Assembly (NCBI GenBank): GCA_963712055.1
Contig: CAVQGN010000003.1
Location: 620,001-684,000 of the forward strand
DNA length: 64,000 nucleotides
Direction of reading: 5' to 3'
From: JAHBVL01 sp963712055
Lineage (GTDB): Bacteria > Chloroflexota > Chloroflexia > Thermomicrobiales > UBA6265
Shown here: piece after piece, positions 24,463-33,688 of the stretch
Layout of the letters: each line of letters begins with the position of its first letter
How positions within the stretch are numbered: position 1 is the stretch's first letter
Notes under the pieces: model-generated
What the model saw: the letters and a program-made list of their open reading frames with translations, nothing else
What the model was told of the DNA's origin: nothing
Databases searched by the model: none
Position numbers and translations under genes: made by a program

Positions 24463-25203
24463 TCACAGAACGATGTGGCGTAGTGCTGCCAGCGTACCAA
24501 CGATACCCGTGATCAGCAGGAGCGTGAGCACGATTCGCTGGAACTGGAGCGCAGAAAAACGCTGCAACGCCCGTTGACCCACCACCGTGCCGACCACTGA
24601 AGCCGGCAAGAGGATGAGCGCAGCAACCAGATCTGACCGGTGAATCAGCTCTTGTGACGCCAGCAGACTCAGCGTCACCCCACCAAGGAAGTAGAACATC
24701 GCCGACATGGTTCCCCGAAACGCCTGGGGAGTGAATCCTCGCGATACGAAGAGGATAGCCATTGGTGGACCAGCCATGCCGGTTGCGGTTCCGAGCGATC
24801 CGGCCAACAGACCGGAAACTGCCGGCGCGACCGCGGACTCAGCTCCTGGAAACGTCCATCCGCGCAGGAGAATCAGCGTTGAAACGATGACAACGAGACT
24901 TGCGATGAGTTCGATATAGGCGGCTTCCAGGTGTTTCACCGCCAAAATGCCGCCGATCGAACCAGCCAGCGCAAACGGCATCATCGACAACACGATCGGC
25001 CAGTCGATCGCTCGCCAGCTGTGCTTGAAGACTACCCAGCGGGTCACCATCGCGAGCAAAAAGACGATCGCCGTCACACTCGGTGGATCGAAAATCAGGA
25101 GAAGCGGCGGGACCGCCACCAGGGCAAAACCGAAGGCGGCCAAGCCTGACACCGTGCCCGCAACAAGCACGACCAGGATCGCCAGCACAATGGAAAGCTC
25201 CAT
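24463..25203 (-). CDS. TauE/SafE family anion exporter (paralogue 1)
   Basis: The 246-residue membrane protein has about eight transmembrane helices and the TauE/SafE repeats: GTVSGLAAFGFALVAVPPLL at the front and SGLLAGSLGTATGMAGPPMAIL in the second half. The family is associated with export of sulfite or sulfoacetate and other anions. It directly follows a homologue (gap 6 bp), so both are co-transcribed and probably arose by duplication. No sulfur-metabolism gene is nearby to point to a substrate. Confidence 0.9.
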   Translation of the reverse strand: MELSIVLAILVVLVAGTVSGLAAFGFALVAVPPLLLIFDPPSVTAIVFLLAMVTRWVVFKHSWRAIDWPIVLSMMPFALAGSIGGILAVKHLEAAYIELIASLVVIVSTLILLRGWTFPGAESAVAPAVSGLLAGSLGTATGMAGPPMAILFVSRGFTPQAFRGTMSAMFYFLGGVTLSLLASQELIHRSDLVAALILLPASVVGTVVGQRALQRFSALQFQRIVLTLLLITGIVGTLAALRHIVL

Positions 25204-25209
25204 CGGCGC

Positions 25210-25944
25210 CTAGAGGTCGATCAGCGCACTGGCAATGCCGAGCGCGCCGGTTCCGAAGAGAAGACCGATCACGACGAGCCGAAAGAGATGCTCGGGCGTC
25301 CGGCTCGCAATTCGTTTTCCGATGAACGTGCCCACAAGCGCCGCAGGCAAGAGTGAGGCGACCACCTCGAGTTCTTTCCAGCCGACCAATCCTTGCTGGA
25401 TAAGCAGGAGGATCGCCAGCGTATCGATGACATAGAAATACGTCACGATGCTCGAACGAAATGCCTGAAGATCATACCCTCGCGCGGTGAAGAGGAGGGC
25501 AATCGGAGGGCTGGCCATCCCGGTTGCGGCATTCAGCGCTCCGCTGAAAAAGCCAGCAATCGGAGGCGCCGTACGGGATTGGACTCCCGGGATCTGCCAA
25601 TGGACCAATAGACTTGCAGTGAACATGATGACGACAAGCCCAGCGATGAGTTTTATCCATGCTTCGGAGGCGATATGAAGCAGGATCACCCCGCCGCCGA
25701 GCCCGATGATTGCTCCCGGGAGGAGCGCTTGCACCGTCGATCGCTGAACGTGCTGCCAGGAATCGAGGAGAACAATCCAGCTCGTTACCAGTGTGAGGGA
25801 GATCGCCAATGCGGTGACGGTTGGTGGAGGATAGAGCAGGAGAAGCGGCGGAACAACTACGAGAGCGAAGCCAAATCCGGCAATACCGGTGATGATGCCG
25901 CCGCCGAGCACGATGGCCAACGCGGCGAAGAAGTCGGGACTCAC
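25210..25944 (-). CDS. TauE/SafE family anion exporter (paralogue 2)
   Basis: This 244-residue homologue of the downstream gene has the same duplicated motif order: GGGIITGIAGFGFALVVVPPLL early and AGFFSGALNAATGMASPPIALL later, with about eight helices. The start is GTG 25944. It is the first gene of the pair. The two proteins could form a heteromer or differ in substrate; sequence does not tell. The 173 bp upstream to the next gene holds no coding region that I can support. Confidence 0.9.
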   Translation of the reverse strand: MSPDFFAALAIVLGGGIITGIAGFGFALVVVPPLLLLYPPPTVTALAISLTLVTSWIVLLDSWQHVQRSTVQALLPGAIIGLGGGVILLHIASEAWIKLIAGLVVIMFTASLLVHWQIPGVQSRTAPPIAGFFSGALNAATGMASPPIALLFTARGYDLQAFRSSIVTYFYVIDTLAILLLIQQGLVGWKELEVVASLLPAALVGTFIGKRIASRTPEHLFRLVVIGLLFGTGALGIASALIDL

Positions 25945-26117
25945 CGGAGCCAGACGAGTGAAGTGGTCATGATCCCTCGCTGCTCACTCGACGAGCAAGC
26001 TAGATCGAGTGCGCCGATTCCGACCTGAAGAACAATCGTCGTCCCCGAGTTCCGGTACTCGAAGGCTTGGACCGCGATCCGTTTTTCGCTGATTGCGCCA
26101 TGGGACGATGAGCCACC

Positions 26118-27449
26118 CTAATTGACCTGCTCCTGAGTTTGGTCGGAGATGTCGATAGTCGGCGTCGGCGCCGATTGCGGTAAGGCGGATGTGGTATCCG
26201 GTGCTTTCGGGTTCGGGACAAGGAAAATTGCAACCGCAGCAGCCAACGCAAGGATGACGAGAAGTTCAGGAGCGATGTCAGCAATGGTGTCCCAGCCAAC
26301 GATCATTACCACGGGTATGGACAAAACCGCGAGCAATGCGAATTTGCGATGGGAAGCGACCGTTGTCTCTGTTTCTTGCAGAGCTGGCGACTGAGCGAGC
26401 CATTGGTTGTGGCTTCTGGCCAGCTTTTGGCGGAGCGTGAGTGTTTCATCGGCAGATTTGACTTCTTGTTCAGGTTGGACCAGTGCCACGACCCCAGCCA
26501 ACGCCATACCAGCAACCGCGAGTATGAGCGCGGACCCGCGGAGATAGCGCAGGAGCGTGTCGAAAAACGCCGCCGCTGCCGCTTGATCGATATCAGGATC
26601 GAGAGCACTCAAGTACCGCCACCGAACGACTCGAAGCGCAACCAGCACCAGGATCATGATGATTCCAAGCCCAAGGAAGGAATGGAGCGCGGCGTGCCAA
26701 CGGTTGGTGGAAACCAGAAAGTAGAGAAACAAACTTAGCAGAGTAAGCAGCGGGAGAACGACCGCAAGATCATTCAGTATCTGGAACGCTTCCTGGAATT
26801 GAGCCAGGTCATCCGACTGAAAAAGGACGATGGTCAAACCCATGTCCTGGAGCGGAGTCGATTCGAGTGGATCAATTCCCCGTTCGGCTAGTGATTCATT
26901 GATCTGAGCAAAGATCGGAGTCAGATCGATTGCGACCTCGCCCCCGTTGGTGATGAGCAGATTGTCATCACCGCCCTCCACGACAAGGACCATCTTGTCG
27001 TGGCTCAACGTGGCGATCGTTTCCCAGGCCTCGCTAAATCTTGGTGATTGAACCGCTTGCAAGGAGATGTTTGAAACAGCATCTTCGAGAGCAGCTCTCA
27101 GCGGTACGCCGGCGATGCCCGCGAGTAAGGACGAGGAAGAAGAGTCTCTTTCGAGCGCAACGACAACCTCATTCGCTACGCGTTGCGAGACCGCAATCTG
27201 AATATCGGCGTCGGATGAGAGGGGAGCCACGGTGTGCACGAAAACATCGGTGTCAAAAACGGTCAACCGAGTCCAGATTGCCAGGAGGGATAGAACCGAG
27301 AGGACAACAAACAGTCCAAGCAGTACCGGAGCGAGCCAGCGGCGCCATTTCGAACCCCAAGGTTGTTCGGCCGATTCCTGCACGGCGTTGCTGGCGGGAA
27401 CGGCTGGTGAAGGCGTGAGACCTTCGAGATCGCGCGATGCATTCACCAC
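26118..27449 (-). CDS. Hypothetical multi-pass membrane protein with a large extracytoplasmic loop
   Basis: The 443-residue protein has one transmembrane helix near 33-58, a ~160-residue soluble loop beginning DTDVFVHTVAPLSSDADIQIAVSQ, then about five helices from residue 220 to 415 (for example LPLLTLLSLFLYFLVS, IIMILVLVALRVV, ILAVAGMALAGVVALV and the paired segments near 375-410). The tail is Thr/Pro/Gln-rich. AAGGAG stands 7 bases before GTG 27449. I do not recognise a named family; similar layouts are found in high-G+C bacteria as uncharacterised membrane proteins. Confidence 0.78.
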   Translation of the reverse strand: MVNASRDLEGLTPSPAVPASNAVQESAEQPWGSKWRRWLAPVLLGLFVVLSVLSLLAIWTRLTVFDTDVFVHTVAPLSSDADIQIAVSQRVANEVVVALERDSSSSSLLAGIAGVPLRAALEDAVSNISLQAVQSPRFSEAWETIATLSHDKMVLVVEGGDDNLLITNGGEVAIDLTPIFAQINESLAERGIDPLESTPLQDMGLTIVLFQSDDLAQFQEAFQILNDLAVVLPLLTLLSLFLYFLVSTNRWHAALHSFLGLGIIMILVLVALRVVRWRYLSALDPDIDQAAAAAFFDTLLRYLRGSALILAVAGMALAGVVALVQPEQEVKSADETLTLRQKLARSHNQWLAQSPALQETETTVASHRKFALLAVLSIPVVMIVGWDTIADIAPELLVILALAAAVAIFLVPNPKAPDTTSALPQSAPTPTIDISDQTQEQVN

Positions 27450-27584
27450 GACTGGACTCCTTATCTGTCGTTCTCCGCGCGACCGGTCTGGGCGGATTCC
27501 ACAGATTGTAGCGGCTAGGACGGCCCATGTTGAGGCAATCGCAGGAGCTGCCAGACGGGGAGAGTATTTTATCGGTCTGAACGC

Positions 27585-27785
27585 TCAAGAAATGGGCAGC
27601 GGAATCTGATTGACGGGACTCGCAGTTGGTGCAACCGTAGGCAGATTGGCGAACGGCGTGACCGGGATCCGGGTGGGGTCGGTTTGCCAAGGGAGCTCAC
27701 CGGCAGTATTGGCCAGATAAAGGGAAAACCCAAGCACAATAGCCAGCGGAACCAGGATCAACGTCGCTAAAACCCAACGTCTCAA
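27585..27785 (-). CDS. Small membrane-anchored hypothetical protein
   Basis: One N-terminal hydrophobic helix (VLATLILVPLAIVLGFSLYLA) is followed by about 40 residues of Thr/Pro/Val-rich linker ending PLPIS, a form seen in anchored linkers of this organism. AGGAGG is 8 bases before TTG 27785, while the GTG at 27794 would overlap the ribosome site, so TTG is preferred (66 residues). It lies 50 bp downstream of the YceI-like gene in the same direction and may be expressed with it. Function unknown. Confidence 0.55.
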   Translation of the reverse strand: MRRWVLATLILVPLAIVLGFSLYLANTAGELPWQTDPTRIPVTPFANLPTVAPTASPVNQIPLPIS

Positions 27786-27834
27786 TCGAGCCACCTCCTG
27801 CCCATCACGTCAGTCTCGAACCCACCGAGTTCCC

Positions 27835-28605
27835 TCACGCGACCGGTGCGTCGATATCGACCTCGAGGCGGACGGTATCGGCAATGCTTATTACAGAACC
27901 AACGATCGGTTTCTCGATATCGAAATCGGCGAGTTCGAATTCAGTGAACGCGCTTCCAACCAGCGTCTCGCCATCGATCGCGACGGATGCTTCCCAGACC
28001 ACGAGTTGGGTATCGCCGCGGAAGGTGAGATCCCCGATCAACCAGAATACCTGCTCATCTGCGGTCAGAGGTCCTTCGAGGCCTTCGATACCGCGAACAA
28101 CGAAGGTTGCGACTGGAAACTCATCCGATTTCAGCGTGTTCCCGCGAAGGTAGTTGTCGCGGCGGGAGCTGTCGCTTTCCAGCGTACGCATGTCCACATC
28201 GAAACGGGAGCAAGCGATTGGGGTTGCGTCATCGCCCACCAGGATTTGACCGATGAAAGCGTTCGTCCGACCGATGGCGGTGTTGGCGCCGACACCACCG
28301 AGTTCCTCGTCGATGACATAGCGCGCTTCTGATGGTTCACCGTTGATCACGTAGCCGGTTGCATCGTCCGGTACGGTCGCCAGTTGTCCCGGCGGCAACG
28401 CGGCCACATCGTCGCAGGTGGCCAGCGTCGCGAGAAGCGCGTCGTCCGGCTCAGCGATGACGCCAACCGTCATTTCCGCAGTGGTTGATTCCTGGGCTGC
28501 GATCGAACCGCTCCAGGCGGCAAAAGTGCCCCCGGTCAGCGCGATTAATAGCGTCAATCCCGCAAGTCGAGCAGTCAAAACAGATTGAGTAAGCCTGGTG
28601 AACAT
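27835..28605 (-). CDS. YceI-like exported protein
   Basis: From ATG 28605 (AGGAG 10 bases upstream) the 256-residue protein has a signal peptide (LTARLAGLTLLIALTGGTFAAW) and a C-terminal YceI-like domain: SRFDVDMRTLESDSSRRDNYLRG, SDEFPVATFV, GDLTFRGDTQLVVWEASV and a closing GSVISIADTVRLEVDIDA. YceI is a lipocalin-like fold that binds isoprenoid quinones or related lipids. The N-terminal region includes a segment that could hold a further small domain. The ligand is not known. Confidence 0.85.
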   Translation of the reverse strand: MFTRLTQSVLTARLAGLTLLIALTGGTFAAWSGSIAAQESTTAEMTVGVIAEPDDALLATLATCDDVAALPPGQLATVPDDATGYVINGEPSEARYVIDEELGGVGANTAIGRTNAFIGQILVGDDATPIACSRFDVDMRTLESDSSRRDNYLRGNTLKSDEFPVATFVVRGIEGLEGPLTADEQVFWLIGDLTFRGDTQLVVWEASVAIDGETLVGSAFTEFELADFDIEKPIVGSVISIADTVRLEVDIDAPVA

Positions 28606-28734
28606 TGTCAGTGAACTCCTGGTTGACATCGCGAGAAACGGTCAGGCAGGCAGATCATTGATCGTCCAGCTGCCTCTGCAACATGCTCATGCGCAAGGAT
28701 ACGAGCGTCAGGCGTATCTGGATGCACACTCGGA

Positions 28735-30015
28735 CTACTCCAGATTGGGCCAGTTGACGATAGACCAGCCCGTTTCCGATTCGATCGCGAGGAGGCGATT
28801 CCATTTCGCGAGCCGCTCCGACCGGGTGATCGACCCCACTTTCAGGGCATCGCCACCCCAACCGACCGCGAGATCAGTGAGCCAGTCGTCCTCCGTTTCG
28901 CCCGAGCGCGCACTCACAACGACTCGCCAACCGGCCTGCCTGGCCAGGGTGCAGGCTGCGGCCGCTTCCGTCAGGGTGCCAATCTGATTGACCTTTAGCA
29001 GGAGCGCGTTGGCGCTCTGTTCGCTGATGGCTCGTCTGATCCGGTCGGGATGGGTTGCGAGCAGATCGTCCCCCAGTGTCAGGGAGTTCGGCGCGAGGCG
29101 TGTCCGGAGTTCAGGCCAATGCGACCAGTCATCCTCGGCGAGACCGTCTTCGATGCTGACAATCGGGTATTCGGTCACCCATCCGCCAATCCGTTCGATC
29201 ATTTCCCGGCTCGATAGCGACTGTCCGGCAATGAGGTACGAGTCCCGGCGGTGGAAATGGCTGGCAGCCACGTCAACGCACAGTGCAACGTCTAGTCCCG
29301 GACTTAATCCAGCTCGATCGATGCTGGTTACGGCATCATCGTACATTGCTTCGATCGAAGGGAACTCAGGAGCCAGACCACCCTCGTCAGCTACGAGCAT
29401 TCTCGCGTCGTAAGCTTCTGCGATCAGCGTTCCGGCTGCCTGATAGACAGCGTAGGTCATTGCCAGCGCCTGATCGACTGAATTCGCTCCACCTGCGACG
29501 ATGAGCACATCCTGGATCTCAATTTGCCCACCAGCGTGCTTGCCGCCGCTGAACAGGTTGATCGTCGGGCGCGGGAGGCGGTTGAGACCTGGCTCGAGGT
29601 TGAGCATCGTTGCGAAATGCCGATAGAGCGGGAGTTCCTGCTGAACGGCCATGGCACGCGCGAACGCCAGCGATACACCGAGAACGGCGTTGGCGCCCAG
29701 ATTGGATTTGTTCGAGGTGCCATCGAGGGTGATGAGAGCGTGATCGAGATCTGCCTGGTCTGCAAACTTCTTCGTTTGAAGAGCGCCCGCGATCGTGGTG
29801 TTGACGTTCGCCACCGCTAGTCTGCACCCGAGTCCACCGTAACGGCTCGGATCGCCATCGCGCAGTTCGTGGGCTTCGGCGCTACCGGTCGATGCGCCCG
29901 AGGGCACCGAAGCCGCCGCGGTTGCGCCACTCGCCAGGCGACAAGTGACCGCGAGCGTCGGCCGGCCGCGGCTATCCAGTATCTCCAACGCGTGCAGGTA
30001 GGTAATCTCACTCAT
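28735..30015 (-). CDS. Enolase homologue with altered active site
   Basis: The 426-residue protein is clearly of the enolase fold and near-normal length. Kept residues, by alignment to known enolases, are E211 (ADEGG), metal ligands D248, E289 and D316, K341 and K392. Changed are the residue equal to E168, now D169 in EIQDVLIV, and the His of SHRSGETED, now A369 in SARSGETEDDW. The block normally QIKTGA reads ALKVGS. Such changes suggest that it does not act as ordinary 2-phosphoglycerate dehydratase, or does so poorly. It is 4 bp downstream of a kinase-like gene, so both form an operon. Confidence 0.85.
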   Translation of the reverse strand: MSEITYLHALEILDSRGRPTLAVTCRLASGATAAASVPSGASTGSAEAHELRDGDPSRYGGLGCRLAVANVNTTIAGALQTKKFADQADLDHALITLDGTSNKSNLGANAVLGVSLAFARAMAVQQELPLYRHFATMLNLEPGLNRLPRPTINLFSGGKHAGGQIEIQDVLIVAGGANSVDQALAMTYAVYQAAGTLIAEAYDARMLVADEGGLAPEFPSIEAMYDDAVTSIDRAGLSPGLDVALCVDVAASHFHRRDSYLIAGQSLSSREMIERIGGWVTEYPIVSIEDGLAEDDWSHWPELRTRLAPNSLTLGDDLLATHPDRIRRAISEQSANALLLKVNQIGTLTEAAAACTLARQAGWRVVVSARSGETEDDWLTDLAVGWGGDALKVGSITRSERLAKWNRLLAIESETGWSIVNWPNLE

Positions 30016-30019
30016 CTGT

Positions 30020-31045
30020 TCAGGACTCCAGTGAGGCGATCTCTTCGGTGAACGCCCTAATCAGCTCAATCATGGTAATTGGGGGACGGTGCATCAGGGT
30101 TACGACCACCATGGTTTGCCGGTCCCGTTCGCTTGGATCGAGATATTCGAGAGGAGAACGGCCACGGACTCTGGCAAGGAGACAACCAAGGGTATGCCGC
30201 ACGGCGCGAGATTCGAGTCCATCGGTCCATGATTCGGAATCTACGCTATTCCAGTAAGTCTCCCAGTAATGACGAGCGGCATCCACGAATTCCTCCCGTT
30301 GGTCGGGGAGATGATGAGCTTTGCTGAGCAGATGGGTCATCGAAAAGCCAAGATCGAAACCCGGATCGCCGAAATGAACGACTTCATGGTCGAGCAAGAC
30401 AAGATGATCGTCGTGAACCAGGATGTTCTTGGGACTGTAATCGCCGTGAACGAGGGTATCGCGGCGAGCGCGAGTCTCCTGGAGAAGCGCGTTATAGAAC
30501 GCTTCGCTTTCCGGAGCCTGCTGGCTGGTGTAGACGTAATAGGGTTCGAGGCGGAGCGACTCAAAATAGCCGCGATCGCCAAAGACTGGCAGGAGTTCCT
30601 CCTTGCGAAGGGCTGACCGGATCTCAACGGTCGCCAGCAAACGGGCGAACTGTTCAACATGGTCAAGTTCAAGGTCTCCCGCCAGCAACATCGTTTTCCA
30701 GTTCTGATGCGGTGTTGGAACCGCTGCCATCGCGATCAGGTGATGCTCGAAGTCCTCGAACAGGAGGGGTGTAGTTGTACCGATCGGCGCGAGTTGCTCC
30801 AGCCAGCGGAGTCCATCGGCCTCACGGTGAACTCGTTCCGGCGGTGAGAACCAGTCGACCTGGACCCGAAGTTTTTCGAGCGCTTGCTTGAGAACCCAGG
30901 CTTCTCCGTTCGGACGGGTGACCAGCACCGTCCGATTCGATACACCGCCATGAAGTGTTTCGAAGCGAGGCGACTCGTCGTTTGCAATGTGTCCAGCGCT
31001 ACGCAGATAGGCTAAAAGCTGATTGGCGTTTTCGATGTCGAGCAT
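30020..31045 (-). CDS. Aminoglycoside phosphotransferase-family small-molecule kinase
   Basis: The 341-residue protein has the APH/choline-kinase/methylthioribose-kinase fold. Visible are the nucleotide-binding N-lobe (HGGVSNRTVLVTRPNGEAW then VLKQALEKLRV), the catalytic loop LVHGDYSPKNILVHDD and the metal motif LLDHEVVHFGDPGFDLGF. The closest feel is to sugar kinases such as methylthioribose kinase rather than drug-resistance enzymes. ATG 31045 follows AAGGTGGG. It is co-transcribed with the atypical enolase, so its product may be the substrate of that enzyme; this is inference. Confidence 0.85.
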   Translation of the reverse strand: MLDIENANQLLAYLRSAGHIANDESPRFETLHGGVSNRTVLVTRPNGEAWVLKQALEKLRVQVDWFSPPERVHREADGLRWLEQLAPIGTTTPLLFEDFEHHLIAMAAVPTPHQNWKTMLLAGDLELDHVEQFARLLATVEIRSALRKEELLPVFGDRGYFESLRLEPYYVYTSQQAPESEAFYNALLQETRARRDTLVHGDYSPKNILVHDDHLVLLDHEVVHFGDPGFDLGFSMTHLLSKAHHLPDQREEFVDAARHYWETYWNSVDSESWTDGLESRAVRHTLGCLLARVRGRSPLEYLDPSERDRQTMVVVTLMHRPPITMIELIRAFTEEIASLES

Positions 31046-31365
31046 ATCCCACCTTCGCATATCGAACCTGAAGGATAAGCAAAGCCACACTTGCCGCAGC
31101 CGAGACTACTGTCGCTGCTTCCCGAACCCCGACATGATCCAAGAATGCACTGTTGACCGCCGCCACAAGAACGGCCGCACTGTCCGCAATTCAACGGATC
31201 TTCGAAGGTGTCGACGCATCGACCATTGCAAGAATCCATCATCAGTCCGCAATCGGCCGAAGCTGCGGAGAAGGTGGGTCGAACTATCCCTGCCGCGACC
31301 AATCCCGCGCGACCCCCGGTCACGATCGCGGTCTTTCCGGTCAGATCGAAAAGCGTGGATGTCAT
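31012..31365 (-). pseudogene. Chimeric remnant: SDR 5' end joined to a Cys-rich module
   Basis: The first ~18 codons (TLFDLTGKTAIVTGG) are nearly identical in DNA to the start of the SDR gene at 51150, with one G fewer in the run of G at the TGGSRG motif. Alignment stays recognisable for about 75 bp and then stops. The frame then enters a Cys-rich module (CNGRCVDTFEDPLNCGQCG, then GQQCILGSC) typical of exported modular proteins. The frame ends inside the start of the kinase gene, overlapping it by 34 bp. Most likely two gene fragments joined by rearrangement; a short expressed chimera cannot be excluded. Confidence 0.6.
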
Positions 31366-31397
31366 GTCAATGTCTCCTGACCGGTCGAATCAGTTGA

Positions 31398-31672
31398 TCG
31401 CATTCGTAATTCATTTCGGCAGCCGTCCAGACCCCCAATCAAGTGGGAATCGCTAGTCACGTGTCCGAATGACCGAGTTGTCGATGTGTTCCTCCTTCAT
31501 TAGCTCCTTCTTGGAACCACGTAGCGCCTGTGCGCTCCAATGTTATGTTGCGTTGTTGTGGTGCGATGCGCCTGGACTTCAACGGAATTGAAACAGGGTA
31601 ACGCCCATTATCAGGCTGAGGGGCGCAGGCCACTCGGAGTTCGTCGAGCAGGCGCCGCTCATATGAAAGGAG
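31398..31672. other. Intergenic stretch with no recognisable gene
   Basis: This region separates the chimeric remnant on the minus strand from the exported hydrolase on the plus strand. It should hold both promoters, but I see no clear -35/-10 pair, no RNA gene, and no long hairpin. Confidence 0.5.
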
Positions 31673-31678
31673 ATGGCG

Positions 31679-32632
31679 ATGAACTCAACAGCGACATTGA
31701 TGCCACTCTTGAGCCGGAGGCACCTGCTGAAGGGATCACTAGGAGGGCTGGCCGCAGCTATGCTGGTGGGTCAGCCTATGAAAGTGACGATCGCCCAGGA
31801 TGCCACGCCGATTGCTACTCCGGTCGCCACCGACGTGGACTGGCCGCGTCTGACGGACCGGCTGGCCTATGGCGATGCCGACCCCCGCAAACAAGCCCTC
31901 TATGCGTGGGAACCGGAGCCTCGCGAAAAACCCCGGGCAGCTCTTGTTTATATTCACGGCGGGGCGCTGACTTCGGGAGACGCGGTCGACGCTACACCGA
32001 TGCTGAAGCACTATGCTCACATGGGCTTCGTCACCTTCTCGATCGGGTATCGCCTATGGACACGCGGTGATCCGCCAGGAAATCCCTGGCCCACCCAGCT
32101 TGAGGATGTCCAGCAGGCGTTGAGGTGGATTCGAGAAAATGCTGACAGGTTCCGAATCGACCCTGGGCGCATTGGCGTGATGGGTCACTCCTCGGGCGGT
32201 CATCTTGCCGGACTGCTCGGCACGGTGGCAATGAGTGATCAAGCTGATACGTCTGATCCGGGTATTGCCAGCCGTCCGACCTGCATTGTTTCGGTTTCTG
32301 GTGATCTGGATATCACGGTGCCTTATGAGGTCGAGTACTACAACGAGCTCAACGCTCAAATCTTTGGAGGAACGAGCGAAGCACTCGAGTCGGCCTCCGC
32401 AGCGTACCAGGTTAACGACTCGACGGTGCCGTTCTTCGTTGCCCACAGCCATGCCGACGGAGATGTGCCAATCCAGCAAGCGAGGAACATGGCAGCGGCG
32501 CTTCAGAAGCAGGGGACGGAGTTCGTTTATGTGGAACTGCCCGACCAGTCTCACATAGGGACTATGCTGTACAAACCGGTCATGCTGCTCGTAGAAGCGT
32601 TTGTGATAGGCCAGCTCCAGCCGGATGCGTGA
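31679..32632 (+). CDS. Exported alpha/beta hydrolase (esterase/lipase, BD-FAE/HSL-like)
   Basis: From ATG 31679 (AAAGGAG 6 bases upstream) the 317-residue protein has a Tat-type signal (LSRRHLLKGSLGGLAAAMLV), a linker DATPIATPVATD, and the hydrolase domain. The oxyanion HGG is at 93-95, the nucleophile Ser171 in GHSSGG (169-174), the acid in HADGDVP near residue 260 and the His in DQSHIG near residue 291. The pattern fits carboxylesterases acting on small acyl esters. The protein acts outside the membrane. It is followed by a metallophosphoesterase 79 bp on. Confidence 0.9.
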   Translation: MNSTATLMPLLSRRHLLKGSLGGLAAAMLVGQPMKVTIAQDATPIATPVATDVDWPRLTDRLAYGDADPRKQALYAWEPEPREKPRAALVYIHGGALTSGDAVDATPMLKHYAHMGFVTFSIGYRLWTRGDPPGNPWPTQLEDVQQALRWIRENADRFRIDPGRIGVMGHSSGGHLAGLLGTVAMSDQADTSDPGIASRPTCIVSVSGDLDITVPYEVEYYNELNAQIFGGTSEALESASAAYQVNDSTVPFFVAHSHADGDVPIQQARNMAAALQKQGTEFVYVELPDQSHIGTMLYKPVMLLVEAFVIGQLQPDA

Positions 32633-32711
32633 ACCGAAATCGGTTCCATGGCGTGGACTGCGCCGCATTTTCTGATCAGGTGAGGGCGGGCACCGCGGGA
32701 AGCAAGAACTG

Positions 32712-33590
32712 ATGATCGGACGTATTGGCGGTTCATCGCACACCTACCGGTTTGGCATTATTGCCGAAGCCCACCTTCCGTCGAAGGGGCAATCACCTGC
32801 CCAGTGGCACAACCCGCTCCGTTTCGATCTTGCCCCGGAGTTGCTCTCGCGGGCAACGACTTGGTGCGGGGAGCAGCAGGCGGACGCGATTGTGCTTCTT
32901 GGTGACCTCACGCACACGGCCGACGATGCCGCCTTCGATCGTGTGGTCGAGGTGGCGATTGCCACGGGTCGGCCAGTCATTGCGCTTCCCGGCAACCATG
33001 ATGTCGTGCACGAGCACACCGGGTTACAGCGTTTTCAGGAACGGGTCGATCGAGAGCAGGTGACGGCTGCTCCCTCGGTGATCGAATCCGGTGTGGGAGT
33101 GCGGGTGATCGGCGTTGGACTGGAATGGGACCAGGACCGCAGCGGCTTCCGGTCGGCCCAACCACCTCAGCCACCCGGAGATGGCAACGATCTTGCCGTC
33201 GTTCTGTCTCATTATCCCCTGCTGCCGATGGCCGAACTCCTGAAGGCGGAGGACCTCAAGCACGCAGGCGATCTGGTCGACCGCGACGACCTCGCTGACG
33301 ATCTCCGCCGTTCCGATAAGCCAACTCTGGCAATCCATGGTCATCTTCACGTCCACGCCGCGATGATCTCAGGGCCGATTCTCCATCTCTCGTCGGCCGC
33401 ACTGATCGAACCGCCACACCATGCTTCGGTGGTGACGATCACTCACGATCAGGACGGAATCACGGTCGAAAGGAACGCTGTTTCGATGCACCAGGCGACG
33501 GTCGAACGGATGCCGATCATCAGTCCGATTCAGGCTTCGTGGCGATGGTCCGGGGAGTCATGGCATGCACTCGATCTCGAGCTTGCGTGA
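32712..33590 (+). CDS. Metallophosphoesterase
   Basis: The 292-residue protein has the calcineurin-like motifs GDLTHTADD, LPGNHDVVHEH, a later His in VVLSHYPLLP and HGHLHVHA. The first motif (usually DxH) is degenerate: FGIIAEAHLP carries E/H instead of D/H. It is a soluble phosphodiesterase or phosphatase of unknown substrate. It lies between the exported hydrolase and an MFS gene in one direction, without overlaps. Confidence 0.85.
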   Translation: MIGRIGGSSHTYRFGIIAEAHLPSKGQSPAQWHNPLRFDLAPELLSRATTWCGEQQADAIVLLGDLTHTADDAAFDRVVEVAIATGRPVIALPGNHDVVHEHTGLQRFQERVDREQVTAAPSVIESGVGVRVIGVGLEWDQDRSGFRSAQPPQPPGDGNDLAVVLSHYPLLPMAELLKAEDLKHAGDLVDRDDLADDLRRSDKPTLAIHGHLHVHAAMISGPILHLSSAALIEPPHHASVVTITHDQDGITVERNAVSMHQATVERMPIISPIQASWRWSGESWHALDLELA

Positions 33591-33688
33591 ACCCAATTTC
33601 CGCGCTTGACGAAACCAAGACCGCGCCATAGATTACGGTCAACAACTGGCTCGCGGCGATCGATCATGGTGCGGGCACCCGGCGCTGG

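Noticed and set aside
31540..32070. Alternative frame overlapping the exported hydrolase
   Set aside because: It has no family features; the hydrolase frame has signal peptide, catalytic motifs and ribosome site.
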